A stretch of DNA of 64,000 nucleotides from Oscillospiraceae bacterium (GCA_009782215.1 WRKO01000009.1:21669-85668), one strand, 5' to 3'. Shown: positions 29,226-39,652, counted from the first letter of the stretch. The notes: generated by a model not told the origin, from the sequence alone. Program-made: numbers and translations.

Positions 29226-30134
29226 TTAAGAATAGCGCGTTTCATCGCCAACGGACACGCCGCCCCGTCTGTACTCCGACGGGGTTACGCCCATGTATTT
29301 CTTAAACTCGCGGTTGAAGGGGCTAAGGTTGTTATAGCCGCACAGCGAGGCGATTTCGGATATCATTTTGTCGGTATTCACCAGCAGCGCGCGGCTTTGC
29401 AGGATTCTGTACTTGCTCAGATACCGGAACGGGGTTATTCCCATCAATCTCTTGAAATATCTGTAGAACGTGCCGACGGCCATGTTGCCCTGCTCGGCAA
29501 GGACTTCTTCCTTGATATCTTCCCGATAGTTTTGGTGGATATACTCAAGCGGGCCGAGCATCTTTTTATACAGCTCCTGATAGGCAAGAATAGCCGGGGT
29601 GTCCGCGTACGCGTTTTTATAGATGATGCTCCACAGAATGAATATCAGCCCGTGAAACTCAAGTTCCCACGAGTCAACGCCGGGCATATTGCAGTAATGC
29701 GTCATTTTCGCCAGCACTTCGAGCGCGTCCCTCTGCCATTCGGCATCACCGTTCAGCTTCAGCACGAATGCCTTTCCGTCCAGCAGCAAGGGCTGCATGA
29801 AACGGCGGTAGCCTTTTCCCGAAAACATCAGAGGGTGAAAACACACCGTTTTGTAAGCGCATGGCCCGTCTCCGGTCCATTCCGCCATATGGGAGAGGTT
29901 GGGCGGAATCAGCAGCGCCTCGCCTTCGCGCAGGATGAACTCTTTATCCTCCACAAGCAGTTTCAGCCATGCACCGCCCCCTCCCTGCGGGGCAAAAAAC
30001 ATAAACTCAATCTCTTCATGCAAACGCCGCGCCGTACAGCCGTACGGCGCTATGTCTGTACGCCCTACGGCAAACCGCCGCCCTTCCGTTTGATAAGGCG
30101 TCGTTTCCTGCGTACGGTTGTCCTTTGTATTCAT
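29226..30134 (-). CDS. AraC-family transcriptional regulator
   Basis: The 302-residue protein starts at ATG 30134 after GAGGAGGTGGAGAC; the upstream in-frame stretch is not needed. Residues about 30-150 form a cupin-like ligand domain ('ARRLHEEIEFMFFAPQGGG', 'LLIPPNLSHMAEW'). The C-terminal two HTH motifs are clear ('NMAVGTFYRYFKRLMGITPFRYLSKYRI', 'ISEIASLCGYNNLSPFNREFKKYMGVTPSEYR'). Such regulators respond to sugars or stress. It is divergent from the giant SLH-PHP gene across 246 nt, making that gene a candidate target. It has its own good promoter. Confidence 0.9.
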   Translation of the reverse strand: MNTKDNRTQETTPYQTEGRRFAVGRTDIAPYGCTARRLHEEIEFMFFAPQGGGGAWLKLLVEDKEFILREGEALLIPPNLSHMAEWTGDGPCAYKTVCFHPLMFSGKGYRRFMQPLLLDGKAFVLKLNGDAEWQRDALEVLAKMTHYCNMPGVDSWELEFHGLIFILWSIIYKNAYADTPAILAYQELYKKMLGPLEYIHQNYREDIKEEVLAEQGNMAVGTFYRYFKRLMGITPFRYLSKYRILQSRALLVNTDKMISEIASLCGYNNLSPFNREFKKYMGVTPSEYRRGGVSVGDETRYS

Positions 30135-30176
30135 GTCTCCACCTCCTCGATAATTCTCCGTATTCCGTACACCTAT

Positions 30177-30205
30177 ATAGTACATCGTTTTCCACAATTT
30201 GTCAA
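30177..30205 (-). promoter_or_regulatory. Promoter of the AraC-family gene
   Basis: Minus-strand TTGACA (30205-30200) and TACTAT (30182-30177) are 17 nt apart, about 40 nt before the start. The rest of the 246-nt divergent gap (30206-30380) is AT-rich. It holds a weak TTGCTG/GATAAA pair with 17-nt spacing toward the SLH-PHP gene and no other clear element. Confidence 0.7.
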
Positions 30206-30380
30206 GGTCATAATGTCATCAACATGTATATATTGGTCACCTACGGTGGTAGCCAAGCAATTTTTTTGTTGTTACAATAAATACCAGAAATGGTTGCTGA
30301 CACCCTATCAACCTCCGATAAATTCTATATTTATTCCGTAATCAAAAACCCCAAAAAATAAAAGAAAGAAGGCTGAGAAA

Positions 30381-33300
30381 ATGAAAACACGCAGAATCGC
30401 ATCCCTGCTCATGGCGCTGATTATGATAATCGGTCTGATTACTGTGCCGATTGCGTCGGCGGCCGATGAAGACTGCGACGGAGGCGGCTGGATATCCGTT
30501 TGGAATCCCGGCAGCTCGTGGGACGCGGTAGACCCAAACAATACCGCAAGCACTCGCCCAAGCGTGAACAACGCGAACGGAGACAGAATGGGAATATCCA
30601 CCACTTCCGGCGGAGGTAATATGTCCGTTGAAAATGGCAACCTCATTTTAATCAGTAATATGCGCGTAAACATACTGTATGTCGGCACGAATTGGTCGTC
30701 CGAAGCAGGATTCAACGCTAAGGTCAATACAAATTATCGGCTGGCCCTGTCCGTGACCGCCACCGCCAGCGCGAACTTGCATTTTCGTGATAACGGCGTC
30801 AGCGCCGAGCTTAATGTTACGCCTTTAACGGCGGGGATGCAAACCCCCGTTAATCATGACTTTATGTTTACCAATGTTTCCACCTCAAACACCGCTGAAG
30901 CCGTATCCTTCGGAATCCAATCGGCGGGATTGCCGCTGACAATTCATTCGCTCGAAATCTTCGAGGCGTGTCCCGGCTGCGAGACGTGTACCACTCCCCC
31001 CGCTTGTGACGGCGACTGTCCCTTCGGCGGGGTTATCGCGCCGCCGCTCAATCCTCCCGGCACACAAATTACAAATGGAAACAGCACGCACACAAATGGC
31101 CGTTCTGCCCTCGATATTGATGTGTTAGCTCTTATTTCCGGCACCGATGTAAAGGCGGAAGAAATATACGGGGTAGAAGCCACAATAGTGGCTCCAAGTA
31201 CGAATAATCGCCAACTGTTCATTGATGTCAACGGGGTTTCCTCACCTCGATATCAAAGAGTCGGCAACAACTTTCCTGAGGACGGATATGGGATGCACCA
31301 CAACTCTCACGGGCCTAATACGAATAAACTGAGGTTTATGAATATGTATTCAACGCCGGGAGACGCGAGGACTGCGGGAACCGCAACCCCGTTCGTTTCT
31401 GCCGGAGCAGCTTCATTCAGCGTAACCATTTGGCCCAATAACGATAACCCTTTTAGCGTCACTTCCGTTACGCTGCTTGGGGCGCCTACAGGCGCTAAAT
31501 GCCCGGGAAATGATTGCAGCATACTGCATGTACTCAACACGGCAAATCCCCAGAGCGCTTGCGACGGAACCTGTCTCGAACCAGAGATTTTAGGCTTTGC
31601 CGCATACAACGCCGTTACAAGCACATGGTCTCCCTTTGCGGTTTGCGACACTTGCGAACCTCCCGCTGACCCGAATGAAGACATTGCGCTCGCGAAAACC
31701 CGCATTGAGGCGGCGTTCCCCGCAACTGCGGCGCAAGAGCTTATCAATACTCAGGCTGCCGCGAAGGGTTATATCGAAAGCCTTATTGCTATAGCCACCG
31801 CCGGCTTAGACGTAACCCACGTAGTGAACGATACAGACGGCGGCTTGGGCTTTACTGCGGCGATTGCGGGGGATGCGACGACGCCGGGCGGGACGGACGG
31901 CTCTTATATGTTTACGGTGACGGTGAGCAAAGGTTCGGGCATCCCGGCTGATACAGTCTTGCTGACGCTGAACATCACGGCGACGCGGTTTTTCCAGCGG
32001 GGGGAAGATATTGTTCGCCTTGCTGTGAATCCGAACGCTCCGCCGTACACGATGGTCGTTGATTCGATTCTCGGCACGAATTTAAGTAGGTGGGCAACCC
32101 ACGCGGGAACCGGCTGGTTTTATTCCACAACCAATGGCGTTGCTTCGGGTTCGCAGGGTTCGGGGATACGGATGCAGCCTTCTACCTACCCTTGCGCGTC
32201 AGCCGCAGGCAACCGGATGCTGAACATACAGCTCAGTTCAAGCTCAAGTAATGACAGAGCATACAACATCCCCTTAATTGCGCCTATTGTGGGTGATACA
32301 GGGGTATACGGTGTTGCTTTCAGCTATTATTTCACGGGAATTACTTCGCCCGGAGCCAGCAACGCGGGTATTTTTGACCCGCAAAACTATTTTATTCTCA
32401 GTCTGTCCGACACCGACTTCGCCACACAGACAAATGGCACGGTGGGAACCACCACTACAAACGGGCATCTCCGCATTTACCACAACAGAATAACAAATGG
32501 CACCGGCGTTAACATTACCGCTCCCGGTGACGGAGAGGGAGGCGCGGTTGTCCCCGGGCTGGCGGCGGGATGGAATACGGTCTATGCCTTAATTGACACA
32601 ACCGCGGCTTTGGAGAATGTTTCTTGGTATGTCGCTCCTGTCAGAACCGCTCTTAGCTTTGCCGATTTTGCCGCCGACGCAACAACGAACAGAGTCGGAA
32701 CCGGGACATGGAACACCGCCAATAACATCAACTCGATTAGCTTCCTCGCCGACGGGCGAAATCTTACCGCGAGTTCCAATGCCATTGATATGAGCTTGTC
32801 AAACTTAAATGTCTTTGAATACGGCGACAACTCATTCGCGGGACCCGGCGCTTATGCCCCTTGCGGTGACTGCATTGACTGCATTGCAGTTACATCTATA
32901 GCGGCGCTTGTTCCGGCCGTGAGAAGTATTGGCGTGGGCGATTTCTTCAACGTCGTCAGACCCGCCATATTGCCGGAAAACTCCAATCCGGCTGTAACGT
33001 GGCATTCCAGCGATACGACTGTCGCAACGGTTTCGGCAACTGGCACGGTAACCGGCGTGGGTGAGGGTACGGCGCAAATCACCGCCCGCACCGTTGCTTT
33101 GACCTCTGACGGTCAGTCGCTTACCTCGGCGGCAATGGAGGTTACTGTCGGCCCGGCTACACAGAAAATTCTGGCTGAATGGGTATTTACGACCGAAAAC
33201 TACCCGGGTATGCGCGCAAGCAGCTCCAGCAATCCGCCGGATGAACTCCAAAATCAAACGATACTGCCCGCTTCCGGCGGTTTGCAGGAAGGCACGCCGG

Positions 33301-36300
33301 AAGACCGTGCAAACGTGAATGTTCGAGACGGCACCATCGCTCCGCTGGCGGGTACAGCCATATTGAGAAGAATGAATGACGCGGATATGCCCACGGTTTC
33401 CCTCTTCTTTAATACCGAGACCGGCGGCTGGCTGAGGATGTACAGATGGCATTGGAACGACAATGCCGTTGCCACCACCCGCTGGATGCAAATGGAAGTA
33501 AGCACGCTGGGAGAGAGCGACTTGGCGCTGATGTATGAACTACGCAAGAATGGCAGCTCGGCTCCCGACGCGGTGATGCTCCAATACAGCCTTAACGGCG
33601 GAGCAACTTGGGCAAATGTCCCGAACGGGGTTATGTCTACGGACGCGCGGCCGACAGAGCTGGAAAGAATCAACTATCTGCCCGCGGCGGTAAATAATCA
33701 AGCGTCTGTGTTGATCCGTTGGTCGGCTTCGAGAAACAGCAGCGGCAGCGGCAGCATTGATTTCAGAAACATGAGGCTGATAAGCGGTCTTGCCAATCCG
33801 GGTTCGTGCAGATGTGAATTGGCCGGCTGTTTGGAATGTTATCCTGAAGTGTGGGTTTTCCCGCTCCCGATAACAGAAAGGCCGACACAAAGCCATAATG
33901 ACGGCAGCGGTTGGGATAAGAGCTTCAGTTCCAGTAATCAGTTCATCATTCCCTCCGGCAACCCGTCCGTTGGCGCCGCCAACGCGCGTTACTTGGTGTT
34001 GGAGTTCAGCGAAGACCCCGGAATGTGGGAATATTTCCATCAAGACAACACATGGCGGGGAGTCATCCTTGACTACAGTCAAATTTCTACCGCTACTTTA
34101 GACGTGCATGGGCAGTCGGTTCCCGCAAAAAGGACGCTTGAAAACGGAAGGATACAATATGTAATCGACTTTGACACCGCGTTCCCCTTGATGCCCACCC
34201 ATCCCACCACACGCACAAGAGCGGCGCTTTGGGGGGTATGGCAAAACAGCTTCACACCCCGCGAAACAAACTGGGATCAATTTATGTCCCACCTCAGTGT
34301 CATGTATTTGACCAACGTACATCCGTCGCGCCATCCGGTCTTTGACGAAACGGAAGTTAAAGCGTGGGCGACACCGATTGCCGCACACGGCGGGACTGTT
34401 GCCGACACAAACCTCCTGCAAGCGGACACCACGGGGCGCGGCGGCCTGAAGCTCACCTACAACTACACGGCGACAGGAGCGGGGCTTTCGGGTGTAAGGA
34501 TGCAGTACAGCGTTGACGGCGGCGATACATGGGTTAATATACACCGCGCTTTCAGCATCATCAACACGCCAAGCGTCACCGCGACAGGGAGCAGGACGGA
34601 GGTACTTCCTGTTGATACCTACAACAAGGAAGACTTGCGAATCCGTTGGATCCCCCACGGCCTTTGGGGTGATACCGTATGGGGCGCCGATGAGTTTACG
34701 GTAACCAACGCGAAGCTGGTATCCGGCTTACAGATATCCGACGTGGTGGCCACAGCCTCACCCATATCGGGGATAACCTCAATGGTAGACCCCGTGAACA
34801 ACATTACGCTGAACGCGGGCGGGAAAACTAAAGATGTCGCAATACCCGAAGTTCAGCTCAGCGCGGGCGGCACGACAACGAGTACCACATGGTCGTCCGG
34901 GAACCCTGTCATAACAAACATAAGCAACATAACGGAAAGCCATGCCACGATACGGTCATTCGGTACTGCCGGAACGGCGACCGTTAGGGTCGCGGCGCTG
35001 GCTGACCCTTCTGTGTATACCGAATTTGAGGTGACGGTAGAGGCCGTTCCCTTGGATACAACCATCCAATACTTAATCACCAGCCCCTATGAGGGCGTCA
35101 ACTGGGAAAGCTGGGAGCAGTATAAAGCCGCGCACCACACGCACACCACAAACTCCGACGGCAGAAATACAGTTGCCGATACAGCGGAACGGTTTTATGA
35201 ACTCGGCTACAGCGTAGCCGCCATCACCGAACACGCCCCGGACTTCACTTCTTGGCTCGACACACCGGCTCCCAACAAAAGCGGCTTGGCGTTGTCGCGC
35301 CTTGAGGAAATGGCAGCCGGAGTCGGGCGCGGCGGCAAAGGGCTGATTTTCATACCAAACTCAATGGAACACTCCGAGCAATTAGGCCCGTTTGCCCGCC
35401 ATCACGCCAATGTTTACTGGGGAACCCCGGAAAGAGGCGGCGGAATATTGGGTGTGCTCGAAAGGCTTGAAAGCGTTGGAACAGGCGGCCTTCTCCGCAT
35501 CAATCATCCGGGCCGCTACACCGGGTCACAGTATGCAACACCTTGGGCGCAAGCCGAGGCGATTGCCAGAACTTCCGCGAACTTCCTGCCCTATGCGGAC
35601 ATTTTCAGAAGCAGCCATAACGTCATCGGAATGGAAATCATAAACAAGTTTGACACAGAAAGCCAAGCGGACAGAGTCTTGTGGGACAACATTCTTTCAG
35701 TGACCATGTCGGGAACCGTACCGATGCCGGTTTGGGGCTTCTCTGACGACGACTCCCACCACAATAACAACATCGGCTTTTCCTACAACCTTCTGCTGAT
35801 GCCCGAACTGAACATCTCGGAAGTTCGGAATGCCATGAACGTGGGTTCGTTCTTCGCCTTCGCCCGTACAGACCGCCAGTATGGAATCCGTCCGGCTCCT
35901 ATGGAAGTGTGGCATTGGCCCGGCGACAACGGCCTTGACGGCTTGGCGGCAGCTTCGCTGCTCACCATGCCCACGCCCAAAGTAAACAGCATCATAGTAG
36001 ACGAAGAAGCCGACTCCATTACCATAAACGCTTCTATGATACAGCACAACGGCTCACCGTATACCGGCACGGGGGATTTTGACGCTTGTGTCGTCACCTG
36101 CGAAACCATCTGTGTGATACATCCCGCGTTCATTCACTGGTATGCAGACGGCATCATGATTGCCAAAGGTTCAACCCTCAACCTCATAGAGCATCAGCTT
36201 TCGATTGGAAGCTATGTCAGAGCCTCGGTAGGGCATAGAAGCTATGGCGTTTTGTATACGCAGCCGTTTGAGGTTCAAGTAATACACGCAGCCAGCGCGG

Positions 36301-37919
36301 ATATTGCCCCCCGCGCATTGCCTAACCTAACCGGCTTTGCCCAGATTGCCGCGCCCGATTTGAGCGGCAGCCCGACAAGGCTTGCGACGGAACGCAGCCT
36401 GCCGATGGCCGTTCGCATGAACACGGACGCCGCCGACAATGCCACGCATCCGCGTTTTGCGACAATCACATGGGATTTGTCCCGCTACAACCCCGACAAT
36501 CCCCAGCTCTCCGATATTATGGGAACCATCTCGCTCCCAACGGGCATCAAGGAAGTGACAAACACAGGCAGCATTGGCCTGCACATTGTATTCGCAGGCA
36601 CCGGATGCGCTCATAATAACTGGAGCGAATGGGACGCTGAACCGGGAGACGAACCGGCCTGCGAAGAAACCGGAAGGGAAACCAGAACTTGTCAGACCAT
36701 CGATTGCAACACAGCGGAGTACCGCTCTATGCCTTCCCTTGGCGGGCATCTATTGAGCGACTGGGAGGACAATACCCCCGAAGCCGGAAAGCGCACAAAA
36801 TTCTGCACTCGTGTCGGTTGTGACTATGCTCTGACGGAAAATATGGTCATCGACGAGCCAAGCGACGGCCCCATTGTCATCGGCGGCGGCACCACAACCG
36901 ACCCCGAATCCGCCCCGGATAAGCCGGAAACGGCGAAGCTTACGTTCAGCGAGGAGGAAATCGCGGAAATTTTGGAAGCGATTCAGAACGGTGGCGACGA
37001 CTTTGCGATGACGTTTGAGCTGGAGGGTGATATTGCGGCGGCGTTCACGCTGGACTTTGAGGCGCTGACGGCGATTTTCGGCGAGGGCGTGACGATAGAG
37101 TTTGTGGTAGAAGCTGTGGGCGCTGAGACGCTTGATGAAGGCACGGCGGAGCTTGTGGCCGGCCGGCCGGTATATGGCTTCTTGATTTTGGTCAACGGCA
37201 TCCCGGTCACCAACTTCGGCGGGGGAGCCATCACGGTCAGCCTGCCTTACACCCTCGGCGCGGGAGAAGACCCGAACGCCATCTTGGTCTACTACCTCAG
37301 TGCGGACGGCGAGTTGGACGTCATCAGAGGCTACTACAACGACGGCTTCGTCTACTTCATCACCGAACACTTCTCCATGTTCGTCGTCGGCTACAACCCT
37401 GTGACGTTCACCGACGCGGACGACATCCCGGCATGGGCCGCCGGCAACATCCTGTTCAGCGCGGCACGCAAGCTGTTTGTCGGCAGCGGAGGAAACTTCA
37501 TGCCTAAGCGGGAACTCACCTACGCGGAGCTGACCGCCGTTCTGTCCAATTACAGCGGCAACAGCTTCACCGCGACAGCCGGCGACTGGGCGGCTCCTCA
37601 CATCGCTTGGGGCGAAACGCTCGGCATCTTCGGCGACAAGAGCTACGACTACACGGAAGCCGTCACCCGCGCCGACATGGCGTATATCATTTACAACTTC
37701 ATTGTGAAGAGCGGCGTCAAGGTCAGCGCGGTGGACGACGCAATGGCGTTTACCGACCTCGGCGGCTTGGCGGATGAATACGTCACGGCCATCAACTTCC
37801 TCGCAGGCTACGGCATTGTTCGCGGCACCGGCGGCACTACTTACGGCCCCGACACCACCATCACCCGCGAGCAGGTCGCCTCCATCATCGCCAACCTCGT
37901 GAGGGCGTTCAGCAAGTAA
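30381..37919 (+). CDS. Giant secreted protein with Ig-like modules, PHP metallohydrolase domain and SLH anchors
   Basis: The 2512-residue protein has a signal peptide (ending near IASA, residue 27), then beta-rich modules. Ig-like Big_2-type domains are at about 827-916 ('TVATVSATGTVTGVGEGTAQITA') and 1459-1557. A PHP domain of CehA/McbA type spans about 1560-1870, with H1586, H1588, D1593, T1616-E1617-H1618, H1709 and D1791-S-H1793-H1794 visible. A Trp/Cys thrombospondin-like segment is near 2080-2150. Three SLH domains cover about 2340-2512. Cysteine-rich linkers separate many modules. An S-layer-tethered phosphoesterase is inferred; the substrate is unknown. It is divergent from the AraC regulator. 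Confidence 0.87.
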   Translation: MKTRRIASLLMALIMIIGLITVPIASAADEDCDGGGWISVWNPGSSWDAVDPNNTASTRPSVNNANGDRMGISTTSGGGNMSVENGNLILISNMRVNILYVGTNWSSEAGFNAKVNTNYRLALSVTATASANLHFRDNGVSAELNVTPLTAGMQTPVNHDFMFTNVSTSNTAEAVSFGIQSAGLPLTIHSLEIFEACPGCETCTTPPACDGDCPFGGVIAPPLNPPGTQITNGNSTHTNGRSALDIDVLALISGTDVKAEEIYGVEATIVAPSTNNRQLFIDVNGVSSPRYQRVGNNFPEDGYGMHHNSHGPNTNKLRFMNMYSTPGDARTAGTATPFVSAGAASFSVTIWPNNDNPFSVTSVTLLGAPTGAKCPGNDCSILHVLNTANPQSACDGTCLEPEILGFAAYNAVTSTWSPFAVCDTCEPPADPNEDIALAKTRIEAAFPATAAQELINTQAAAKGYIESLIAIATAGLDVTHVVNDTDGGLGFTAAIAGDATTPGGTDGSYMFTVTVSKGSGIPADTVLLTLNITATRFFQRGEDIVRLAVNPNAPPYTMVVDSILGTNLSRWATHAGTGWFYSTTNGVASGSQGSGIRMQPSTYPCASAAGNRMLNIQLSSSSSNDRAYNIPLIAPIVGDTGVYGVAFSYYFTGITSPGASNAGIFDPQNYFILSLSDTDFATQTNGTVGTTTTNGHLRIYHNRITNGTGVNITAPGDGEGGAVVPGLAAGWNTVYALIDTTAALENVSWYVAPVRTALSFADFAADATTNRVGTGTWNTANNINSISFLADGRNLTASSNAIDMSLSNLNVFEYGDNSFAGPGAYAPCGDCIDCIAVTSIAALVPAVRSIGVGDFFNVVRPAILPENSNPAVTWHSSDTTVATVSATGTVTGVGEGTAQITARTVALTSDGQSLTSAAMEVTVGPATQKILAEWVFTTENYPGMRASSSSNPPDELQNQTILPASGGLQEGTPEDRANVNVRDGTIAPLAGTAILRRMNDADMPTVSLFFNTETGGWLRMYRWHWNDNAVATTRWMQMEVSTLGESDLALMYELRKNGSSAPDAVMLQYSLNGGATWANVPNGVMSTDARPTELERINYLPAAVNNQASVLIRWSASRNSSGSGSIDFRNMRLISGLANPGSCRCELAGCLECYPEVWVFPLPITERPTQSHNDGSGWDKSFSSSNQFIIPSGNPSVGAANARYLVLEFSEDPGMWEYFHQDNTWRGVILDYSQISTATLDVHGQSVPAKRTLENGRIQYVIDFDTAFPLMPTHPTTRTRAALWGVWQNSFTPRETNWDQFMSHLSVMYLTNVHPSRHPVFDETEVKAWATPIAAHGGTVADTNLLQADTTGRGGLKLTYNYTATGAGLSGVRMQYSVDGGDTWVNIHRAFSIINTPSVTATGSRTEVLPVDTYNKEDLRIRWIPHGLWGDTVWGADEFTVTNAKLVSGLQISDVVATASPISGITSMVDPVNNITLNAGGKTKDVAIPEVQLSAGGTTTSTTWSSGNPVITNISNITESHATIRSFGTAGTATVRVAALADPSVYTEFEVTVEAVPLDTTIQYLITSPYEGVNWESWEQYKAAHHTHTTNSDGRNTVADTAERFYELGYSVAAITEHAPDFTSWLDTPAPNKSGLALSRLEEMAAGVGRGGKGLIFIPNSMEHSEQLGPFARHHANVYWGTPERGGGILGVLERLESVGTGGLLRINHPGRYTGSQYATPWAQAEAIARTSANFLPYADIFRSSHNVIGMEIINKFDTESQADRVLWDNILSVTMSGTVPMPVWGFSDDDSHHNNNIGFSYNLLLMPELNISEVRNAMNVGSFFAFARTDRQYGIRPAPMEVWHWPGDNGLDGLAAASLLTMPTPKVNSIIVDEEADSITINASMIQHNGSPYTGTGDFDACVVTCETICVIHPAFIHWYADGIMIAKGSTLNLIEHQLSIGSYVRASVGHRSYGVLYTQPFEVQVIHAASADIAPRALPNLTGFAQIAAPDLSGSPTRLATERSLPMAVRMNTDAADNATHPRFATITWDLSRYNPDNPQLSDIMGTISLPTGIKEVTNTGSIGLHIVFAGTGCAHNNWSEWDAEPGDEPACEETGRETRTCQTIDCNTAEYRSMPSLGGHLLSDWEDNTPEAGKRTKFCTRVGCDYALTENMVIDEPSDGPIVIGGGTTTDPESAPDKPETAKLTFSEEEIAEILEAIQNGGDDFAMTFELEGDIAAAFTLDFEALTAIFGEGVTIEFVVEAVGAETLDEGTAELVAGRPVYGFLILVNGIPVTNFGGGAITVSLPYTLGAGEDPNAILVYYLSADGELDVIRGYYNDGFVYFITEHFSMFVVGYNPVTFTDADDIPAWAAGNILFSAARKLFVGSGGNFMPKRELTYAELTAVLSNYSGNSFTATAGDWAAPHIAWGETLGIFGDKSYDYTEAVTRADMAYIIYNFIVKSGVKVSAVDDAMAFTDLGGLADEYVTAINFLAGYGIVRGTGGTTYGPDTTITREQVASIIANLVRAFSK

Positions 37920-37937
37920 CTGCGGAGCAAAAGTTAT

Positions 37938-37976
37938 AAACCGGGTGGCAGGCCTGAGTTCCTGCCACCCGGTTTT
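37938..37976 (+). terminator. Strong terminator after the giant SLH-PHP gene
   Basis: A 15-bp stem pairs 37938-37952 (AAACCGGGTGGCAGG) with 37961-37975 around an 8-nt loop, and the descending arm runs into GGTTTTCC. It isolates the surface gene from the nusB operon. Confidence 0.9.
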
Positions 37977-38003
37977 CCTTCTAACTTGGCTCAAATCCCG
38001 TGG

Positions 38004-38032
38004 TTGCTTTATGCATGATTATACTGTATACT
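38004..38032 (+). promoter_or_regulatory. Probable promoter of the nusB operon
   Basis: TTGCTT (38004-38009) and TATACT (38027-38032) have a 17-nt spacer and lie 31 nt before ATG 38064, just after the upstream terminator. It is the natural start of the long run to mltG, though internal promoters are possible. Confidence 0.6.
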
Positions 38033-38063
38033 GATACAGGAATGATTTGGCGGGAGGGTTTGA

Positions 38064-38507
38064 ATGACGCGGATGGCCGCGCGCGAGATTGCGGTGCATA
38101 CAATCTACGCGCTTGATTTTACCGATGATTTAGCGGAGCTTGTGGACGAGCGCGTCGGATCCGGCTTTTTTGAGCGGATGGCGGGGGAGAGCGAGCTGTT
38201 TGCGGCGCCGCCGGATGAAGCCAGCGAGCTGTATATCCGTTCGATTGCCGAGGGCGCTGCGGCGCATCTGGCCGAACTGGACGGCTATATTGAAAAATAC
38301 GCCTCCGGCTGGAGCTTCGGGCGGATTCCGCGCGTCGCCGTCGCCGTGATGCGTGTGTGTATGTATGAAATCCTTTACCGTCCCGACATCCCAAACTCCG
38401 CCGCCATTAACGCCGCAGTGGAGATATGCAAAAATTACGAGGAGCCGGAAGTCGCGGCGTTTGTCAACGGCATCTTGGGAAGCTTTGTAAGAGAGGAAAT
38501 GGCATGA
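38064..38507 (+). CDS. nusB: Transcription antitermination factor NusB
   Basis: The 147-residue all-helical protein begins 'RMAAREIAVHTIYALDF', the NusB 'R..Al..LYq.e' pattern. It ends with 'RVAVAVMRVCMYEILYRPDIPNSAAINAAVEICKNYEEPEVAAFVNGILGSF', a highly conserved block. NusB binds boxA RNA with NusE for rRNA antitermination. The acidic insertion near residues 22-50 is somewhat longer than usual. It heads the operon and overlaps xseA as ATGA; GGGAGGG precedes its ATG. Confidence 0.93.
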   Translation: MTRMAAREIAVHTIYALDFTDDLAELVDERVGSGFFERMAGESELFAAPPDEASELYIRSIAEGAAAHLAELDGYIEKYASGWSFGRIPRVAVAVMRVCMYEILYRPDIPNSAAINAAVEICKNYEEPEVAAFVNGILGSFVREEMA

Positions 38508-39652
38508 GGGACGCCGTCAGCATCTCGGATTTGACCGAACACATCCGCCGCCTTTTTGAAAGCGACGAGATTTTAGAGAGCGTTCTGGTGCGCGGCGAAG
38601 TGTCGAACTATAAGCGCTATCCGTCGGGACATCATTATTTTACGCTGAAAGACGCGGACAGCGTCCTCCGCTCCGTGATGTTCAGGGGCGACGCGCAGTC
38701 GCTGGCGTTTCAGCCGGAGGACGGCATGTCGGTTTTGGCGGCGGGGCGGGTCGCCGTTTACCCCCGCGACGGGCAGTATCAGCTTTACTGCCGCAAGCTG
38801 ACGCCGGACGGCGCAGGGTCGCTGACGATGGCGTATGAGGCTTTGAAAAAGAAATTGGAAGCCGAAGGTTTGTTTGATTCGCGCCACAAAAAGCCGCTCC
38901 CGCCTTTTCCGCGCCGTATCGCTCTGGTCACCAGCCCCGCCGGGGCCGCCGTGCGCGATATGATTCGTATTTTGGAACGGCGCTGGCCGTTGAGCCAGAT
39001 TGTCGTTGCGCCGGTGCGGGTACAGGGCGAGGAAGCCCCAAGCGAAATCGTCTCGGCGCTGCGGTACTGCAACCGGCAGAACATCGCCGACGTCATCATC
39101 ACCGGGCGGGGCGGCGGTTCTCTGGAAGACCTTTGGGCGTTCAACGATGAACGGGTGGCGCGGGCTATATTCGCGAGCGTGATTCCCGTCGTCAGCGCCG
39201 TAGGACACGAGCCGGACTTTACCATCGCAGACTTTACCGCCGACGTCCGGGCCGCAACGCCCAGCCACGCCGCGGAGCTTGTGTCTCCCGATTGCGAGGA
39301 ATGGGTTGGAAGACTGGCCGAAGCCCGCCGCAAGCTTTCGCCGGAACGGTATTTTACCGATAAGCGGCTGCAGCTTGACCGCTTGGTCGAACGTCTTGCC
39401 GGCGCTTGGCAGCGGAGTTCGCCGCAACGGGCAAAAACACTGGCGTCACTTGCCGCGAGACTGGACGCGCTCAGCCCGCTCAAGGTGCTGGCGAGGGGTT
39501 ATGCCGTGGCGATGGGCGCGGACAGCGTCCCGTTGCGCTCAGTTAAAGGAATCGCCGTCGGCGATATGCTGAATATACGCCTAAGCGACGGACGGATTAT
39601 GACACGCGTGGAACAGATAGGAGGGCAGCTCAATGCCAGAGAAAAAACCTGA
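38504..39652 (+). CDS. xseA: Exodeoxyribonuclease VII large subunit
   Basis: The start is ATG 38504, overlapping nusB by 4 nt; the upstream in-frame extension lies inside nusB. The 382-residue protein has the OB-fold N-terminus ('LTEHIRRLFESDEILESVLVRGEVSNYKRYPSGHHYFTLKD'). The catalytic core 'IALVTSPAGAAVRDMIRI', 'IITGRGGGSLEDLWAFNDERVARAIF' and 'PVVSAVGHEPDFTIADFTADVRAATPSHAAELV' follows. It degrades single-stranded DNA with XseB. The coiled-coil region is shorter than in E. coli XseA, typical of compact Clostridial forms. Confidence 0.95.
   Translation: MRDAVSISDLTEHIRRLFESDEILESVLVRGEVSNYKRYPSGHHYFTLKDADSVLRSVMFRGDAQSLAFQPEDGMSVLAAGRVAVYPRDGQYQLYCRKLTPDGAGSLTMAYEALKKKLEAEGLFDSRHKKPLPPFPRRIALVTSPAGAAVRDMIRILERRWPLSQIVVAPVRVQGEEAPSEIVSALRYCNRQNIADVIITGRGGGSLEDLWAFNDERVARAIFASVIPVVSAVGHEPDFTIADFTADVRAATPSHAAELVSPDCEEWVGRLAEARRKLSPERYFTDKRLQLDRLVERLAGAWQRSSPQRAKTLASLAARLDALSPLKVLARGYAVAMGADSVPLRSVKGIAVGDMLNIRLSDGRIMTRVEQIGGQLNAREKT

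Noticed and set aside
36750..37994. A 414-codon open frame on the minus strand opposite the SLH end of the giant protein
   Set aside because: It is a shadow of GC-rich coding DNA; the plus strand encodes recognisable SLH domains and the terminator at 37938 lies inside the minus frame.
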